Positions 11,098-21,109 of a stretch of DNA of 64,000 bases are shown here, piece by piece. The DNA is taken from positions 310,001-374,000 of the forward strand of contig NZ_JAFMOY010000133.1 in NCBI RefSeq assembly GCF_019049625.1, given 5' to 3'. The notes under the pieces are model-generated. The model ran no database searches. It had not been told where the DNA came from and worked only from the letters and a program-made list of their open reading frames with translations. Position 1 is the stretch's first letter, and every line of letters starts with the position of its first letter. The position numbers and the translations under genes are program-made. This DNA comes from Rahnella ecdela (GTDB lineage: Bacteria; Pseudomonadota; Gammaproteobacteria; Enterobacterales; Enterobacteriaceae).

Positions 11098-11253
11098 TCA
11101 TATCACCGTAATAACGCCAGCCAGCAGGGCCGGGAACGAAAACTGTCGTAGCATAGGGCAAATAGAAGCAGAGTAAAAGCCACGCAAACCGCTTAAATAG
11201 GTGAAGATCGCGTCTAACACGTCTATAATCGGCGCCCCAAGTAGAGGTAGACC

Positions 11254-12579
11254 ATGACTGTAACCACTTTTTCCGAACTCGAACTCGATGAACGCCTGAT
11301 TGAAGCCCTTGGCGACAAAGGCTATAGCCGTCCTACTGTCATTCAGGCAGAGGCCATTCCGCCAGCAATGGACGGACGCGATGTGTTGGGTTCGGCTCCT
11401 ACCGGCACCGGCAAAACAGCGGCATTCCTGCTGCCTGCATTGCAGCATTTGCTGGATTTCCCGCGTAAGAAATCTGGTCCGCCACGTATTCTGATCCTCA
11501 CGCCAACCCGTGAACTTGCCATGCAGGTTGCTGAACAGGCGCGTGAGTTAGCCAAACATACCGAACTGGATATCGCGACCATCACTGGTGGCGTGGCTTA
11601 TATGAACCACGCCGAAGTGTTCAGCGAAAACCAGGATATCGTTGTCGCAACGACCGGTCGTTTGCTGCAATACATTAAAGAAGAAAACTTCGACTGCCGC
11701 GCTATCGAAACACTGATCCTCGACGAAGCCGACCGCATGCTGGACATGGGTTTTGCTCAGGACATCGAAACGATTTCTGCTGAAGCACGCTGGCGCAAAC
11801 AGACGTTGCTGTTCTCCGCAACGCTGGAAGGGGAAGCCATTCGTGAATTCGCAGAACGCATTCTGACTGAGCCGGTAGAAATCGAAGCCGACCCGTCACG
11901 TCGCGAACGCAAAAAAATCCTGCAATGGTATTACCGAGCCGACGATTTGGCGCACAAAACCCAGATGCTGATCCACTTGCTGAAACAGGAAGACGTTACT
12001 AAATCGGTGATCTTCGTGCGTAAGCGCGAGCGTGTGCATGAGCTGGTTGCCTGGCTACGCGAGGCAGGGATCAACTCCTGCTATCTCGAAGGCGAAATGG
12101 TACAGGTGAAACGTACCGAAGCCGTCAAACGTATGGTCGAAGACCGCGTTAACGTGCTGGTGGCTACCGACATCGCCGCGCGCGGTCTGGACATCAACGA
12201 TATCAGCCACGTCTTTAACTTTGACCTGCCGCTGACCGCTGATATCTATCTGCATCGTATTGGCCGTACTGGTCGTGCTGGCCGCAAAGGCACTGCGATT
12301 TCCTTCGTGGAAGCGCATGACCATCTGCTGCTCGGTAAAATCGGTCGTTATCTTAACGAACCACTGAAAGCGCGCGTGCTGGAAGGCTTCCGTCCTAAGA
12401 CCAAAGCACCTAGCGAAAAAGTGACCGGTAAGCCATCGAAGAAAGTGCTGGCAAAACGTAAAGAGAAGCAGAAAGCAACGCAGGAAAAATCGAAGGTGAA
12501 AGTGAAAGTTCGCCATCGTGACAGCAAAAACGTCGGCAAGCGCCGCGTTAAGCCTGATGCGGCAAAAGACGCCTCTTAA
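11254..12579 (+). CDS. srmB: ATP-dependent RNA helicase SrmB
   Basis: DEAD-box helicase acting early in 50S ribosome assembly. In order it shows the Q motif region, motif I (APTGTGKT), motif II (DEAD at DEADRMLDMGF), motif III (FSATLEG, a variant of SAT), and motif VI (HRIGRTGRAG). A lysine- and arginine-rich tail follows, typical of RNA helicases of this type. The 441-residue length is close to E. coli (444). GAGGT precedes the ATG, and a strong terminator follows. Confidence 0.96.
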   Translation: MTVTTFSELELDERLIEALGDKGYSRPTVIQAEAIPPAMDGRDVLGSAPTGTGKTAAFLLPALQHLLDFPRKKSGPPRILILTPTRELAMQVAEQARELAKHTELDIATITGGVAYMNHAEVFSENQDIVVATTGRLLQYIKEENFDCRAIETLILDEADRMLDMGFAQDIETISAEARWRKQTLLFSATLEGEAIREFAERILTEPVEIEADPSRRERKKILQWYYRADDLAHKTQMLIHLLKQEDVTKSVIFVRKRERVHELVAWLREAGINSCYLEGEMVQVKRTEAVKRMVEDRVNVLVATDIAARGLDINDISHVFNFDLPLTADIYLHRIGRTGRAGRKGTAISFVEAHDHLLLGKIGRYLNEPLKARVLEGFRPKTKAPSEKVTGKPSKKVLAKRKEKQKATQEKSKVKVKVRHRDSKNVGKRRVKPDAAKDAS

Positions 12580-12601
12580 TCTGGCCTGATTTGATGCAAA
12601 G

Positions 12602-12629
12602 AAAAACCGCCCCGAAAGGCGGTTTTTTT
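12602..12629 (+). terminator. Intrinsic terminator after srmB
   Basis: AAAAACCGCC (12602-12611), a six-base loop region, then GGCGGTTTTTTT. A GC-rich stem followed directly by a run of seven Ts. On the opposite strand it also ends in a run of Ts, so it can serve grcA too. Confidence 0.9.
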
Positions 12630-12669
12630 ATTCCTGCTACTATCTGAAAACTCAAAGGCTCAGAAGAGA

Positions 12670-13053
12670 TTACAGGCTTTCAGTGAAAGTACGGGTAATC
12701 ACATCACGCTGCTGTTCAGCAGTCAGTGAGTTAAAACGTACCGCATAGCCAGACACACGAATGGTCAGCTGTGGGTATTTTTCAGGATGCTTAACCGCAT
12801 CTTCCAGAGTTTCACGACGCAGCACGTTAACATTCAGGTGCTGACCACCTTCCACGCGCACCGTCGGCTGAACTTCCATCGGCACTTCACGGTATTCAAA
12901 CTTGCCAAGATCGCTGACAGCCACAATCTGATCTTCCGCAAAACCCGCTTTTGCACACACACAGCGAGCTTCTGCTTTTTCATCATCGAGCAGCCAGAAA
13001 GAGTTTTTCAGCGCTTCGTTGTCGGTTTTAGTAATTTGGATCCCGGTGATCAT
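12670..13053 (-). CDS. grcA: Autonomous glycyl radical cofactor GrcA
   Basis: Small spare part (YfiD) that replaces the damaged glycyl-radical domain of pyruvate formate-lyase after oxygen exposure. The 127-residue product has the glycyl radical motif RVSGYAVRF near the C-terminus (Gly about residue 102) and the family length. An FNR-type palindrome lies 106-119 bp upstream, in line with anaerobic induction in E. coli. Confidence 0.97.
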   Translation of the reverse strand: MITGIQITKTDNEALKNSFWLLDDEKAEARCVCAKAGFAEDQIVAVSDLGKFEYREVPMEVQPTVRVEGGQHLNVNVLRRETLEDAVKHPEKYPQLTIRVSGYAVRFNSLTAEQQRDVITRTFTESL

Positions 13054-13158
13054 ATGTTGCCTCCAAGTTGGCTACGATACTGTCAATTGATTGATGTCAG
13101 GCCAGACCACAACCTGTTTTCCTGATGTCAGATATAACAGCAGAGCACCCTGCATTCT

Positions 13159-13172
13159 TTGATAAATATCAA
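13159..13172. promoter_or_regulatory. FNR binding site upstream of grcA
   Basis: TTGAT-AAAT-ATCAA is a perfect match to the FNR consensus TTGAT-N4-ATCAA. It lies in the 336-bp grcA-ung spacer, centred about 112 bp before the grcA start. A weaker second candidate is TTGAT-TGAT-GTCAG at 13087-13100. E. coli yfiD has two FNR sites. The rest of the spacer is AT-rich with no other feature seen. Confidence 0.85.
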
Positions 13173-13389
13173 TCTTTGGAGTGTGGGTATTTCTTCGTCA
13201 CAGCATATTTATGTTTTATATCAATTTTTCCAAGACTCCTGGTTAAATTTTTTTTGTAAATTATCAACAAATTTTGCATAGAACGTTAAGTTGCAGATAA
13301 ACATCAGCAAAAGCTCAGACGGGTTTCACTCAACAGGATGAGCAGGTAAGCTACAGCCAGCTAAAATTACCTTCAAAAGGAGAGCGTCA

Positions 13390-14076
13390 ATGTCCACTAC
13401 TCTCACCTGGCATGACGTGATTGGTCAGGAAAAAGAAAAACCGTATTTCGTGGATACATTGAAGTTTGTTGCGGCAGAACGCGCGGCAGGCAAAACAATC
13501 TATCCCCCGCAGCACGACGTTTTTAACGCCTTCCGCTCAACGGAACTGGCTGACGTCAAAGTAGTGATACTGGGTCAGGATCCTTATCACGGCCCCAATC
13601 AGGCTCATGGATTATCGTTTTCCGTGCGGCCCGGCATTCCCGCACCGCCTTCTTTAGTGAACATGTATAAAGAACTGGTCACTGATATTCCCGGTTTCGA
13701 ACGCCCTGCTCATGGCTATCTGCAAAGCTGGGCCGAGCAGGGCGTACTGCTGCTAAATACGGTCTTAACCGTTGAAGGCGGCCAGGCACATTCACATGCG
13801 AAACTCGGTTGGGAAACCTTTACCGACAAAGTGATAGCCGCGCTGAACGAAAATCGTGAAGGGATTGTCTTTTTGCTCTGGGGCTCTCACGCGCAGAAGA
13901 AAGGCAATATTATCGATCGCAACCGACACCATGTTTTGAAAGCACCGCACCCTTCACCGCTTTCTGCACATCGGGGTTTTCTGGGCTGCAAGCATTTTTC
14001 GCAGGCGAATGCCTTACTGGAACAACAGGGTCTGGCACCAATTGACTGGGTGCCTGTACTCCCCGAACAGGCATAA
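13390..14076 (+). CDS. ung: Uracil-DNA glycosylase
   Basis: Removes uracil from DNA as the first step of base excision repair. The 228-residue product has the water-activating motif GQDPYHG (catalytic Asp near residue 63) and the DNA-intercalating motif [10 protein letters not shown] (catalytic His). AAAGGAGAG precedes the ATG. It is convergent with grpE across a strong terminator. Confidence 0.97.
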   Translation: MSTTLTWHDVIGQEKEKPYFVDTLKFVAAERAAGKTIYPPQHDVFNAFRSTELADVKVVILGQDPYHGPNQAHGLSFSVRPGIPAPPSLVNMYKELVTDIPGFERPAHGYLQSWAEQGVLLLNTVLTVEGGQAHSHAKLGWETFTDKVIAALNENREGIVFLLWGSHAQKKGNIIDRNRHHVLKAPHPSPLSAHRGFLGCKHFSQANALLEQQGLAPIDWVPVLPEQA

Positions 14077-14077
14077 A

Positions 14078-14105
14078 AAAGAGGCACCTGCTAAGGTGCC
14101 TCTTT
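14078..14105. terminator. Bidirectional terminator between ung and grpE
   Basis: Perfect 12-bp stem AAAGAGGCACCT (14078-14089) / AGGTGCCTCTTT (14094-14105) with a GCTA loop, between two convergent genes. The A and T flanks allow termination in both directions. Confidence 0.9.
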
Positions 14106-14132
14106 CGTTATATCAGTCTGCTAAAAACAGAA

Positions 14133-14720
14133 TCAGGCTTTGGCTTTGGAAACCGCTACCATTGCCGGGCGTAACAGACGGCCGTTCAGCGTGTAGCCCT
14201 TCTGCATCACCATCAGTACGTGATTAGGTTCCAGCTCTTCGGATTCCATCATCGTCATCGCCTGGTGCAGTTCAGGATTGAAAGGCACGTGGATATCGCC
14301 AACCACTTCCATACCGAACTTGCGCACAGCATCCAGCAGAGATTTCAGGGTCAGCTCGACGCCTTCAATCAAACCTGCCAGTTCTGAATTGGATTTATCA
14401 GCCAGATCCAGAGCACGTTCCAGATTATCGATAACAGGCAGCAACTCGCCGGAGAATTTCTCCAGAGCGAATTTATGCGCTTTCTCGATATCCAGTTCGG
14501 TGCGGCGGCGGATGTTTTCCACTTCCGCTTTCGCACGCAGCAGGCTGTCACGCTCACGCTGCTGGAGTTCTTTCAGCTGTGCTTCCAATTCAGCAATACG
14601 TTCATCGCGCGGGTCAACGACATCTGCCGCCTGAGTTTCCGCTTGCGCATGCAGCTCTTGTTCCTGATTCAGTTCTTCAGAGACTTGCTCGTCAGGTGTC
14701 TTATGTTCTTTACTACTCAT
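14133..14720 (-). CDS. grpE: Nucleotide exchange factor GrpE
   Basis: Releases ADP from DnaK in the DnaK-DnaJ-GrpE chaperone cycle. The 195-residue product has an acidic, Gln/Glu-rich N-terminus, a long coiled coil (about 35-90, with [18 protein letters not shown]), and the C-terminal beta domain with [19 protein letters not shown]. The length matches E. coli (197). A sigma-32 promoter lies 43-70 bp upstream. Confidence 0.97.
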   Translation of the reverse strand: MSSKEHKTPDEQVSEELNQEQELHAQAETQAADVVDPRDERIAELEAQLKELQQRERDSLLRAKAEVENIRRRTELDIEKAHKFALEKFSGELLPVIDNLERALDLADKSNSELAGLIEGVELTLKSLLDAVRKFGMEVVGDIHVPFNPELHQAMTMMESEELEPNHVLMVMQKGYTLNGRLLRPAMVAVSKAKA

Positions 14721-14762
14721 GAATCTCTCCGCGTTTTAGCATTAATCTTGCTAGTTGGCTTA

Positions 14763-14790
14763 TTATGGGGATCAAAACCGGGGTTTCAAG
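14763..14790 (-). promoter_or_regulatory. Sigma-32 heat-shock promoter of grpE
   Basis: On the minus strand CTTGAAA (14790-14784) and CCCCATAA (14770-14763) are separated by 13 bases, matching the sigma-32 consensus CTTGAAA-N(13-15)-CCCCATNT. The grpE ATG lies 43 bp further on. Confidence 0.9.
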
Positions 14791-14857
14791 GTTTGGTTTT
14801 TAATGAAACCGGTCATAATGCAGGAGTCATCACAACCTGCTGAGGATAACCACAGCG

Positions 14858-15736
14858 ATGAATAAAAAATTTGAGTGCATTGGGATTGTCGGACATCCTC
14901 GCCATCCTTCGGCACTTGCCACCCATGAAATGCTTTACCACTGGTTAATCTCAAAAGGTTATCAGGTCATTGTTGAGCGACAGGTGGCGCAGGATTTAGC
15001 TCTGGAAGGCGCCACCACGGGCAGTCTGGCGGAAATCGGCAAACTGGCTGATTTGGCCGTTGTTGTCGGCGGTGACGGTAATATGCTGGGCGCCGCACGC
15101 GTTCTGGCGCGCTATGACATCAAAGTCATCGGCATCAACCGTGGCAATCTCGGTTTTCTGACCGATCTGGATCCGGACAACGCTTTACAGCAACTCGATG
15201 ACGTTCTGCAGGGCGAATACATCAGCGAACAACGTTTCCTGCTGGAGGCGATGGTACGCTGCAAAGACCAGCAATGCCGCGTGAGCACCGCCATTAATGA
15301 AGTTGTCCTTCACCCGGGAAAAGTAGCGCATATGATTGAATTTGAAGTCTATATTGACGACAAATTTGCCTTTTCCCAGCGGTCAGATGGTCTGATTATT
15401 TCGACACCGACCGGCTCTACCGCGTATTCGCTTTCAGGTGGCGGCCCGATCCTGACACCAACCCTGGAAGCTATCGCGCTGGTGCCGATGTTCCCGCACA
15501 CACTTTCTGCGCGCCCGCTGGTCATCAACAGCAGCAGTACGATTTGTCTGCGCTTCTCACATATGAGCAATGATCTGGAAATCAGCTGTGACAGCCAGAT
15601 TGCCCTGCCTATTCAGCCGGGTGAAGAAGTGGTAATCCGCCGCAGTGAGTTCCATCTGAATCTGATCCACCCGAAAGACTACAGCTATTTCAATACATTA
15701 AGCACGAAACTTGGATGGTCAAAAAAACTCTTCTGA
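14858..15736 (+). CDS. nadK: NAD kinase
   Basis: Phosphorylates NAD to NADP. The 292-residue product has the E. coli length and the diagnostic GGDGN motif ([10 protein letters not shown] near residue 71), followed by the conserved NLGFLTD and the [13 protein letters not shown] nucleotide-binding block (here [14 protein letters not shown]). It is divergent from grpE and is followed 96 bp later by recN. Confidence 0.97.
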   Translation: MNKKFECIGIVGHPRHPSALATHEMLYHWLISKGYQVIVERQVAQDLALEGATTGSLAEIGKLADLAVVVGGDGNMLGAARVLARYDIKVIGINRGNLGFLTDLDPDNALQQLDDVLQGEYISEQRFLLEAMVRCKDQQCRVSTAINEVVLHPGKVAHMIEFEVYIDDKFAFSQRSDGLIISTPTGSTAYSLSGGGPILTPTLEAIALVPMFPHTLSARPLVINSSSTICLRFSHMSNDLEISCDSQIALPIQPGEEVVIRRSEFHLNLIHPKDYSYFNTLSTKLGWSKKLF

Positions 15737-15766
15737 TCAGATAAAAATAATTCGCCAGCCCCTTTA

Positions 15767-15804
15767 CTGTATATAAAACCAGTTTATACTGTATGTAATT
15801 ACAG
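15767..15804 (+). promoter_or_regulatory. Two LexA boxes in the recN promoter
   Basis: Box 1 is CTGT-ATATAAAA-CCAG (15767-15782), with one mismatch to CTGT-N8-ACAG. Box 2 is CTGT-ATGTAATT-ACAG (15789-15804), a perfect match. E. coli recN has two boxes in the same arrangement. Strong SOS control of recN is expected. Confidence 0.92.
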
Positions 15805-15832
15805 GTCTGTTGTTATGTACAGGAAGGTGATC

Positions 15833-17494
15833 ATGCTGGCGCAATTAACTATCAGTAACTTTGCCATTGTCCGCGAATTAGAAATCGATTTTCATGCCGG
15901 TATGACGGCAATCACCGGCGAAACCGGTGCCGGCAAGTCCATCGCTATTGATGCGCTCGGACTTTGTCTCGGCAGTCGGGCAGACGGCAGCATGGTGCGT
16001 CTGGGGGCCAGTCGTGCCGATATCTGCGCACGCTTCACTCTGGCTGATACGCCTTCCGCAAAACACTGGCTGTCAGAAAACCAGCTCGACGAAGGACAGG
16101 ATTGCCTGCTGCGTCGTACCATCAGCAGCGACGGTCGTTCCCGTGGTTTTATTAACGGCACACCCGTTCCCCTGTCACAGCTTCGTGAACTCGGCCAGCA
16201 TCTGATCCAAATTCACGGACAACACGCCCATCAGCTTCTGCTTAAACCTGAGCATCAGAAAGATTTGCTCGATGCTTATGCCGACCAACCTGTGCTGCTG
16301 GCAGAAATGCGCAAAGCTTACCAAAACTGGCATCACAGCTGCCGTCAGCTGGCGCAATATCAGCAACAAGTCAGCGAGCGTGAGTCGCGCCGTCAGCTAT
16401 TGCAGTATCAGCTGAAAGAGCTAAACGAATTCGCTCCTCAGGCCGGTGAGTACGAACAAATCGATGAAGAATACAAACGTCTGGCAAACAGCGGGCAACT
16501 GCTTTCACTGAGCCAGAGCGCCCTGTACCTTCTGGCAGATGGTGAGGAGCAAAACATCGTGCGCTTGCTTTACACCGCCCGTAATCAGCTGACCGAACTG
16601 GCTGAACTCGACAGCAAAATGAACGATCTGATTATAATGCTGGATGACGCGTCCATTCAGGTCAGCGAAGCCAGCGATGAACTGCGCCATTACAGCGAAC
16701 GCCTGGATATGGATCCAAACCGTTTATATGAGCTGGAGCAGCGCTTGTCCCGCCAGATGAATCTGGCGCGTAAACATCATGTCAGCGCAGAAGAACTGCC
16801 TGAATTGCACCGTCAGTTACTCGAAGAACAACAGGCACTGGATGATCAGGAAACTAACCAGGCAGAGCTGAGCGAAGCGGTACAGCGTCATTATCAGCAG
16901 GCTGTAGCAATTGCCGAACAGCTGCACGAGAAACGCCAGTATTTCGCCGATGAGCTAACGCATCTGATCACCCAAAGCATGCAGGCACTTTCCATGCCGC
17001 ACGGTAAATTCAAAATTCAGGTCCAGTTCGAACCGGAACACCTGAATATGGAAGGCGCTGACCGTCTTGAATTCCAGGTCACCACCAACCCGGGACAACC
17101 TCTCCAGGCGCTGGCTAAAGTGGCCTCAGGCGGTGAACTTTCCCGTATCGCGCTGGCAATCCAGGTGATTACGGCACAAAAAATGGAAACACCTGCGCTT
17201 ATCTTTGATGAAGTGGACGTCGGTATCAGCGGACCAACGGCAGCCATTGTCGGCCGTCTGCTGCGCCAGTTAGGTGAATCAACACAAGTTATGTGCGTAA
17301 CTCACCTGCCGCAGGTTGCAGGTTGCGGACATCAGCATTATTTTGTCAGCAAAGAAACCGACGGCGAAGTGACAGAAACGCAAATGAACCGGCTTGATAA
17401 AAAGGCGCGTTTGCAGGAACTGGCGCGTCTGCTGGGCGGAAGTGAAGTCACCCGAAACACGCTGGCCAATGCAAAAGAGCTGCTCGCTGCGTAA
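15833..17494 (+). CDS. recN: DNA repair protein RecN
   Basis: SMC-like ATPase that holds broken DNA together during recombinational repair. The start at 15833 ([20 protein letters not shown]) follows AGGAAGGTGATC and gives 553 residues, the E. coli length; an ATG 18 bp upstream is less likely. Walker A is GETGAGKS, the signature is [13 protein letters not shown] and Walker B is [13 protein letters not shown], with a long Gln/Glu-rich coiled coil between. The C-terminus ANAKELLAA matches the E. coli ClpXP-degraded tail. Two LexA boxes lie just upstream. Confidence 0.97.
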   Translation: MLAQLTISNFAIVRELEIDFHAGMTAITGETGAGKSIAIDALGLCLGSRADGSMVRLGASRADICARFTLADTPSAKHWLSENQLDEGQDCLLRRTISSDGRSRGFINGTPVPLSQLRELGQHLIQIHGQHAHQLLLKPEHQKDLLDAYADQPVLLAEMRKAYQNWHHSCRQLAQYQQQVSERESRRQLLQYQLKELNEFAPQAGEYEQIDEEYKRLANSGQLLSLSQSALYLLADGEEQNIVRLLYTARNQLTELAELDSKMNDLIIMLDDASIQVSEASDELRHYSERLDMDPNRLYELEQRLSRQMNLARKHHVSAEELPELHRQLLEEQQALDDQETNQAELSEAVQRHYQQAVAIAEQLHEKRQYFADELTHLITQSMQALSMPHGKFKIQVQFEPEHLNMEGADRLEFQVTTNPGQPLQALAKVASGGELSRIALAIQVITAQKMETPALIFDEVDVGISGPTAAIVGRLLRQLGESTQVMCVTHLPQVAGCGHQHYFVSKETDGEVTETQMNRLDKKARLQELARLLGGSEVTRNTLANAKELLAA

Positions 17495-17499
17495 AAAGC

Positions 17500-17527
17500 T
17501 CAACTTTTTTACATTTAAGCGGTCATA
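17500..17527 (+). promoter_or_regulatory. Candidate sigma-E promoter for bamE
   Basis: TCAACTT (17500-17506) followed after 16 bases by TCATA (17523-17527) resembles GGAACTT-N16-TCNNA, with two mismatches in the -35 element. A start near 17534 would leave a leader of about 67 bases. bamE is a sigma-E target in E. coli. Confidence 0.45.
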
Positions 17528-17600
17528 CAGGTGCCCCGCAAAGGTTTCAAACTGATGAAAGGTCTATTATCATCGGCATCTTATGCCCTAAAGGAATGTA

Positions 17601-17951
17601 ATGACTATGCGCTGTAAAACGCTAACTGCCGCCGCTGTAGCTCTTGTAATGCTTACTGCGGGCTGTTCCACTCTGGAAAAGGTGGTTTATCGGCCTGATA
17701 TCAACCAGGGGAATTACTTATCTCCTGCTGACGTTCAAAAAATTCATACCGGTATGACTAAACAACAAGTTGCTTATGTTCTTGGCACGCCGATGCTGCA
17801 TGACCCGTTTGGCAATGATGTTTGGTATTACGTGTTCCGTCAGGAGCCAGGCCACGAAGGTATAACACAGCAAACGTTAACGCTGACCTTCAACCAGGCG
17901 GGTGAGCTGACTAATATCGACAACAAACCGAAGCTGAGCGATCAAAAATAA
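17601..17951 (+). CDS. bamE: Outer membrane assembly lipoprotein BamE
   Basis: Small lipoprotein (SmpA) of the BamABCDE complex that inserts beta-barrel proteins into the outer membrane. The 116-residue product has a lipoprotein signal with lipobox LTAGC (Cys22) and the family core [13 protein letters not shown] and [15 protein letters not shown] second ATG six bases on (17607, MRCKTL) equals the E. coli start; AAGGA at 17591-17595 could serve either. It follows recN, as in E. coli. Confidence 0.96.
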   Translation: MTMRCKTLTAAAVALVMLTAGCSTLEKVVYRPDINQGNYLSPADVQKIHTGMTKQQVAYVLGTPMLHDPFGNDVWYYVFRQEPGHEGITQQTLTLTFNQAGELTNIDNKPKLSDQK

Positions 17952-18004
17952 ATCGCCCCGGTGTGATGGTCTCTGGTGACTGCCAAAAATCATCTTTCAG
18001 GGTA

Positions 18005-18037
18005 AAAAAATAAGGCGCCTGAGGCGCCTTATTTTTT
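18005..18037. terminator. Bidirectional terminator between bamE and rnfH
   Basis: Near-perfect palindrome: AAAAAATAAGGCGCC and GGCGCCTTATTTTTT around a three-base centre. It separates convergent bamE and rnfH. The rnfH stop codon (18031-18029) lies inside the stem. Confidence 0.9.
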
Positions 18038-18313
18038 AGAACGTTCGGCGCGTATCCGCCGCAGCTCTTTCGGGTCAGCAATTAATGGCCGGTAAATCTC
18101 AATACGATCTCCGTCATTCACTGTATCAGCAAGCTTTACCGGACGACTGTAGATACCCAGTTTGTTCTGTTTTAAATCGATATCACTACGTAAATCAAGC
18201 AACCCGGAAGCCTTAACGGCCTGCTCCACGCTGCTTCCTTCTTCCAGTTTTACCGTGCGCAGATACTGACGTTCTGGCAGCGCGTATACCACTTCAACGC
18301 GGATCTCAGACAC
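18029..18313 (-). CDS. rnfH: RnfH family protein
   Basis: Ubiquitin-like-fold protein (YfjF) of unknown biochemical role, partner of ratA in the yfjG-yfjF pair. The GTG start at 18313 gives [14 protein letters not shown] and 94 residues, near E. coli (96), with GAGG seven bases upstream. An upstream in-frame ATG at 18364 would add 17 basic residues inside ratA and is not used. The gene overlaps the ratA 3' end by 8 bp. The conserved segments [10 protein letters not shown] and [17 protein letters not shown] are present. Confidence 0.92.
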   Translation of the reverse strand: MSEIRVEVVYALPERQYLRTVKLEEGSSVEQAVKASGLLDLRSDIDLKQNKLGIYSRPVKLADTVNDGDRIEIYRPLIADPKELRRIRAERSKK

Positions 18314-18740
18314 TGTAAACCTCTTTTGCGCGCAGCGTGAACGCCTGAACCATGCTGCCTGCAAGTTCTTTAAAGATTTTCCCGAATGCTAACTCAATCA
18401 ATTTATTGGTAAATTCGAAATCAAGGCTAAGCTGAACTTTACAGGCATCGGGGCTAAGCTCGATGAAATCCCATCCTCCCGTCAGTTTGCGGAAAGGACC
18501 ATCGACCAGTTGCATATCAATGCGCTTATTGCTGATTAACGTATTTTTGGTCGTAAAAGTCTTACTGATGCCCGCTTTCGAAACATCAACGGCGGCGGTC
18601 ATGGACGTATCGCTGTTTTCTAAAATGCGGCTGCCGGTACAACCGGGCAGAAACTGCGGATAGGCATCGACATCATTAACCAGGGTGTACATCTGTTCCA
18701 CGCTGAACGGTACAAGCGCAGAACGACTTATCTGTGGCAT
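18306..18740 (-). CDS. ratA: RatA, SRPBCC/START-domain protein
   Basis: Described in E. coli as a toxin that blocks 70S ribosome association; homologues (Coq10 family) bind ubiquinone or lipids. The 144-residue product has the START-like fold sequence [20 protein letters not shown] and [12 protein letters not shown]. The length matches E. coli YfjG. It is followed by rnfH with an 8-bp overlap and is divergent from smpB. Confidence 0.95.
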   Translation of the reverse strand: MPQISRSALVPFSVEQMYTLVNDVDAYPQFLPGCTGSRILENSDTSMTAAVDVSKAGISKTFTTKNTLISNKRIDMQLVDGPFRKLTGGWDFIELSPDACKVQLSLDFEFTNKLIELAFGKIFKELAGSMVQAFTLRAKEVYSV

Positions 18741-18836
18741 ATCATTTTCCAGGTGTCATAAAACGTACAGATAATACCATTTATCCGCGCGGTAATAAAA
18801 ACTACGAAGCACAGGTCGCCACAAACAGGAAAAACA

Positions 18837-18857
18837 CCCCACTCTGACAGCGTGGGG
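18837..18857. other. Hairpin in ratA-smpB divergent spacer
   Basis: CCCCAC (18837-18842) and GTGGGG (18852-18857) form a six-bp stem with a nine-base loop, 40 bp before the smpB start. On the minus strand a short T run follows. Its role is not clear; it may be a remnant terminator or a 5' UTR structure. Confidence 0.35.
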
Positions 18858-18896
18858 ATTTCAATCGGCATCGCTTACAGTATAATAAGTATCACT

Positions 18897-19379
18897 ATGA
18901 CAAAGAAAAAAGCACATAAACCCGGTTCCGCGACTATCGCGATGAACAAACGCGCTCGCCATGAATATTTCATTGAAGATGAAATCGAGGCGGGGCTTGC
19001 TTTGCAGGGATGGGAAGTCAAATCGATGCGTGCTGGTAAAGCAAACATCTCTGACAGCTATGTCACATTCCGCGACGGTGAAGCCTATTTATTCGGCGCA
19101 ACCATTCAACCTCTTAACGTGGCGTCGAGTCATATCGTCTGCGACCCAACCCGTACAAGAAAATTACTGCTGAAAAAGCGTGAATTAGAAACGCTGTTCG
19201 GAAAAGTCAGTCGTGATGGTTACACTGTCGTTGCACTCTCTTTGTACTGGAAAAACGCCTGGTCAAAAGTGAAAATCGGCCTGGCTAAAGGTAAGAAAGA
19301 GCACGATAAGCGCGATGACATTAAAGATCGTGAATGGAAAGTAGACAAAGCACGTATCATGAAGAACTCAAACCGCTAA
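18897..19379 (+). CDS. smpB: SsrA-binding protein SmpB
   Basis: Binds tmRNA and delivers it to stalled ribosomes in trans-translation. The start at 18897 ([24 protein letters not shown]) gives 160 residues, the E. coli length; an earlier ATG adds 15 hydrophobic residues with no family support. Conserved [13 protein letters not shown] and the basic tail [22 protein letters not shown] are present. The ssrA gene follows 50 bp downstream. Confidence 0.96.
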   Translation: MTKKKAHKPGSATIAMNKRARHEYFIEDEIEAGLALQGWEVKSMRAGKANISDSYVTFRDGEAYLFGATIQPLNVASSHIVCDPTRTRKLLLKKRELETLFGKVSRDGYTVVALSLYWKNAWSKVKIGLAKGKKEHDKRDDIKDREWKVDKARIMKNSNR

Positions 19380-19428
19380 GTCTCTGGCTTAGCATGTTCT
19401 TTTTCTGGTATACTGCGTAATAGTACTT

Positions 19429-19792
19429 GGGGCTGATTCTGGATTCGACGGGATTTGCGAAGCCCAAGGAGCATGCCGAGGGGCGGTTTGCCTCGTAAAA
19501 AGCCGCAAAAAAATAGTCGCAAACGACGAAAACTACGCCCTAGCAGCTTAATAACCTGCTAAGAGCCCTCTCTCCCTAGCCTCCGCTCTTAGGACGGGGA
19601 TCAAGAGAGGTCAAACCCAAAAGAGATCGCGTGGACACCTTGCCTGGGGTGAAAGCGTTAAACCCAATCAGGATAGTTTGTTAGTGGCGTGTCCATCCGC
19701 AGCTAACCGGCGAATGTAAAGATTGGACTAAGCATGTAGTGCCGACGGTGTAGTAATTTCGGACGGGGGTTCAAATCCCCCCAGCTCCACCA
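19429..19792 (+). ncRNA. ssrA: Transfer-messenger RNA (tmRNA)
   Basis: The 364-base RNA starts GGGGCTGATTCTGGATTCG and ends in the acceptor CCAGCTCCACCA, giving the tRNA-like domain. The tag reading frame starts at the resume codon GCA (19519) and encodes ANDENYALAA, then TAA TAA (19549-19554), identical to the E. coli tag. A TATACT -10 element (19409-19414) lies upstream, so the precursor probably starts near 19421 and RNase P makes the mature 5' end. No integrated element follows its 3' end. Confidence 0.98.
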
Positions 19793-19835
19793 AACAAGGT
19801 TTCGGTTATTACCAGATAAGACCGTTACCGCAAAG

Positions 19836-19870
19836 AAAGCCGCAGCCCGCAAGGGTTTGCGGCTTTTTTA
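19836..19870 (+). terminator. Intrinsic terminator after ssrA
   Basis: AAAGCCGCA (19836-19844) pairs with TGCGGCTTT (from 19858), with inner GCCC/GGGT pairing, and a run of Ts follows. It lies 44 bases after the tmRNA 3' end. The remaining bases up to 20136 hold the next gene's promoter; nothing else was recognised. Confidence 0.9.
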
Positions 19871-20136
19871 TTGCCTGTTATCTGCTCCCATATCTTTCTA
19901 TCCTGTTGTTTTTAAAATGCATAGCAGAACTTACCCTGCTATAACCGTTTTTATCCCCTGACTTGTTCTGCCCAAAAACCAATCATCCCTATCTCACACT
20001 GCTGCCCGTTTTGAACACAAGTTTGTCGCTTGACCATAATGAGCCTAGTCGTCATATTCAAAACAGACATAACTCTTTTACCCTCGCCGCAACCGGACGG
20101 GGGGTTGTTTTTATTGGGTACCACCGGAGAACACTT

Positions 20137-20916
20137 GTGAAAAAAAGCACCTTGCTGGCCATCGCAGCATTATGCACCACCAGCGGCATGGCACACGCAG
20201 AAACCACGCTGCGCTTTGGTGTCGATCCTTCTTTCCCACCTTTTGAATCTAAAGCGCCCAACGGCCAGCTGGTCGGTTTTGATATCGACTTAGGCAACGC
20301 GATTTGCGCGCAGGCAAAAGTGAAATGTGAATGGGTTGAAACCGCCTATGACGGCATCATCCCGGCGCTGAATGCCAAAAAATTTGATGCGGTACTTTCG
20401 GCAATGTCGATGACGCCAAAACGTAAAACGCAGGTCAATTTTTCCGACATGCTTTATCACGTGCCGAGTATTTTGATTGCAAAGAAAGGCAGTGACCTAC
20501 AACCCACGGCAGATTCGCTGAAAGGTAAAACTGTCGGTGTGGCTCAGGGCACCACTCAGGAAGCTTACGCGCAAGGTGAATGGCAGAAGAAAGGTGTGAG
20601 TGTAGTTTCCTATCAGAATCAGGATTTTGTGAATCAGGATCTGGCATCTGGACGTATCGATGTCACGTTGACTAACGCTGCCGCGGCTGAGACTGGCTTT
20701 CTAAAAACCAGGGAAGGCATTGATTATGCGTTCGCTGGTGAGCCTTTAACTGATACCCGCTATTTAGGGGAAGGAACTGCAATTGGTTTGCGTAAAGATG
20801 ACCAGACGCATCTCTCATTAATTAATAATGCGCTCGCTGAAATCCACAAAAACGGCACCTTCGAAAAGCTGGAAAAGAAATATTTCACCTTTGAGGTGTA
20901 CAACAAAAAGTCCTGA
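20137..20916 (+). CDS. Periplasmic basic amino-acid binding protein, ArgT/HisJ type
   Basis: Type 2 periplasmic binding protein that would hand an amino acid, probably lysine, arginine, ornithine or histidine, to an ABC permease. The GTG start at 20137 follows GGAGA and gives 259 residues with a signal peptide ending in AHA near residue 21. Family blocks are FGVDPSFPPFESKAPNG, GFDIDLGNAICAQ and VGVAQGTTQEAYAQG. An in-frame ATG 174 bp upstream would bury the signal peptide. No permease or ATPase gene is nearby, so it must use a transporter encoded elsewhere. A paralogue lies at 32502-33311. Confidence 0.88.
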   Translation: MKKSTLLAIAALCTTSGMAHAETTLRFGVDPSFPPFESKAPNGQLVGFDIDLGNAICAQAKVKCEWVETAYDGIIPALNAKKFDAVLSAMSMTPKRKTQVNFSDMLYHVPSILIAKKGSDLQPTADSLKGKTVGVAQGTTQEAYAQGEWQKKGVSVVSYQNQDFVNQDLASGRIDVTLTNAAAAETGFLKTREGIDYAFAGEPLTDTRYLGEGTAIGLRKDDQTHLSLINNALAEIHKNGTFEKLEKKYFTFEVYNKKS

Positions 20917-21109
20917 CATCACCTTTGCCTGTCGTATGACCCGCGCTCTGCAACAGGCATTTCCCGCGAGCAATCTTCCACTACCAGATCCCCGTTACTG
21001 TAAAGCATCACATTATCTGCGTGATACTACGCAACCATCGAAACACCCCATATCCTCTCTTTCAAAGCAAGTTTATAGTCAGCGCCATCTTATGCCAACG
21101 CTTAAAAGG

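Noticed and set aside
19793-20136. Possible integrative element at the tmRNA 3' end
   Set aside because: No integrase, no repeated ssrA 3' end and no phage-like genes; only a terminator and a promoter region.
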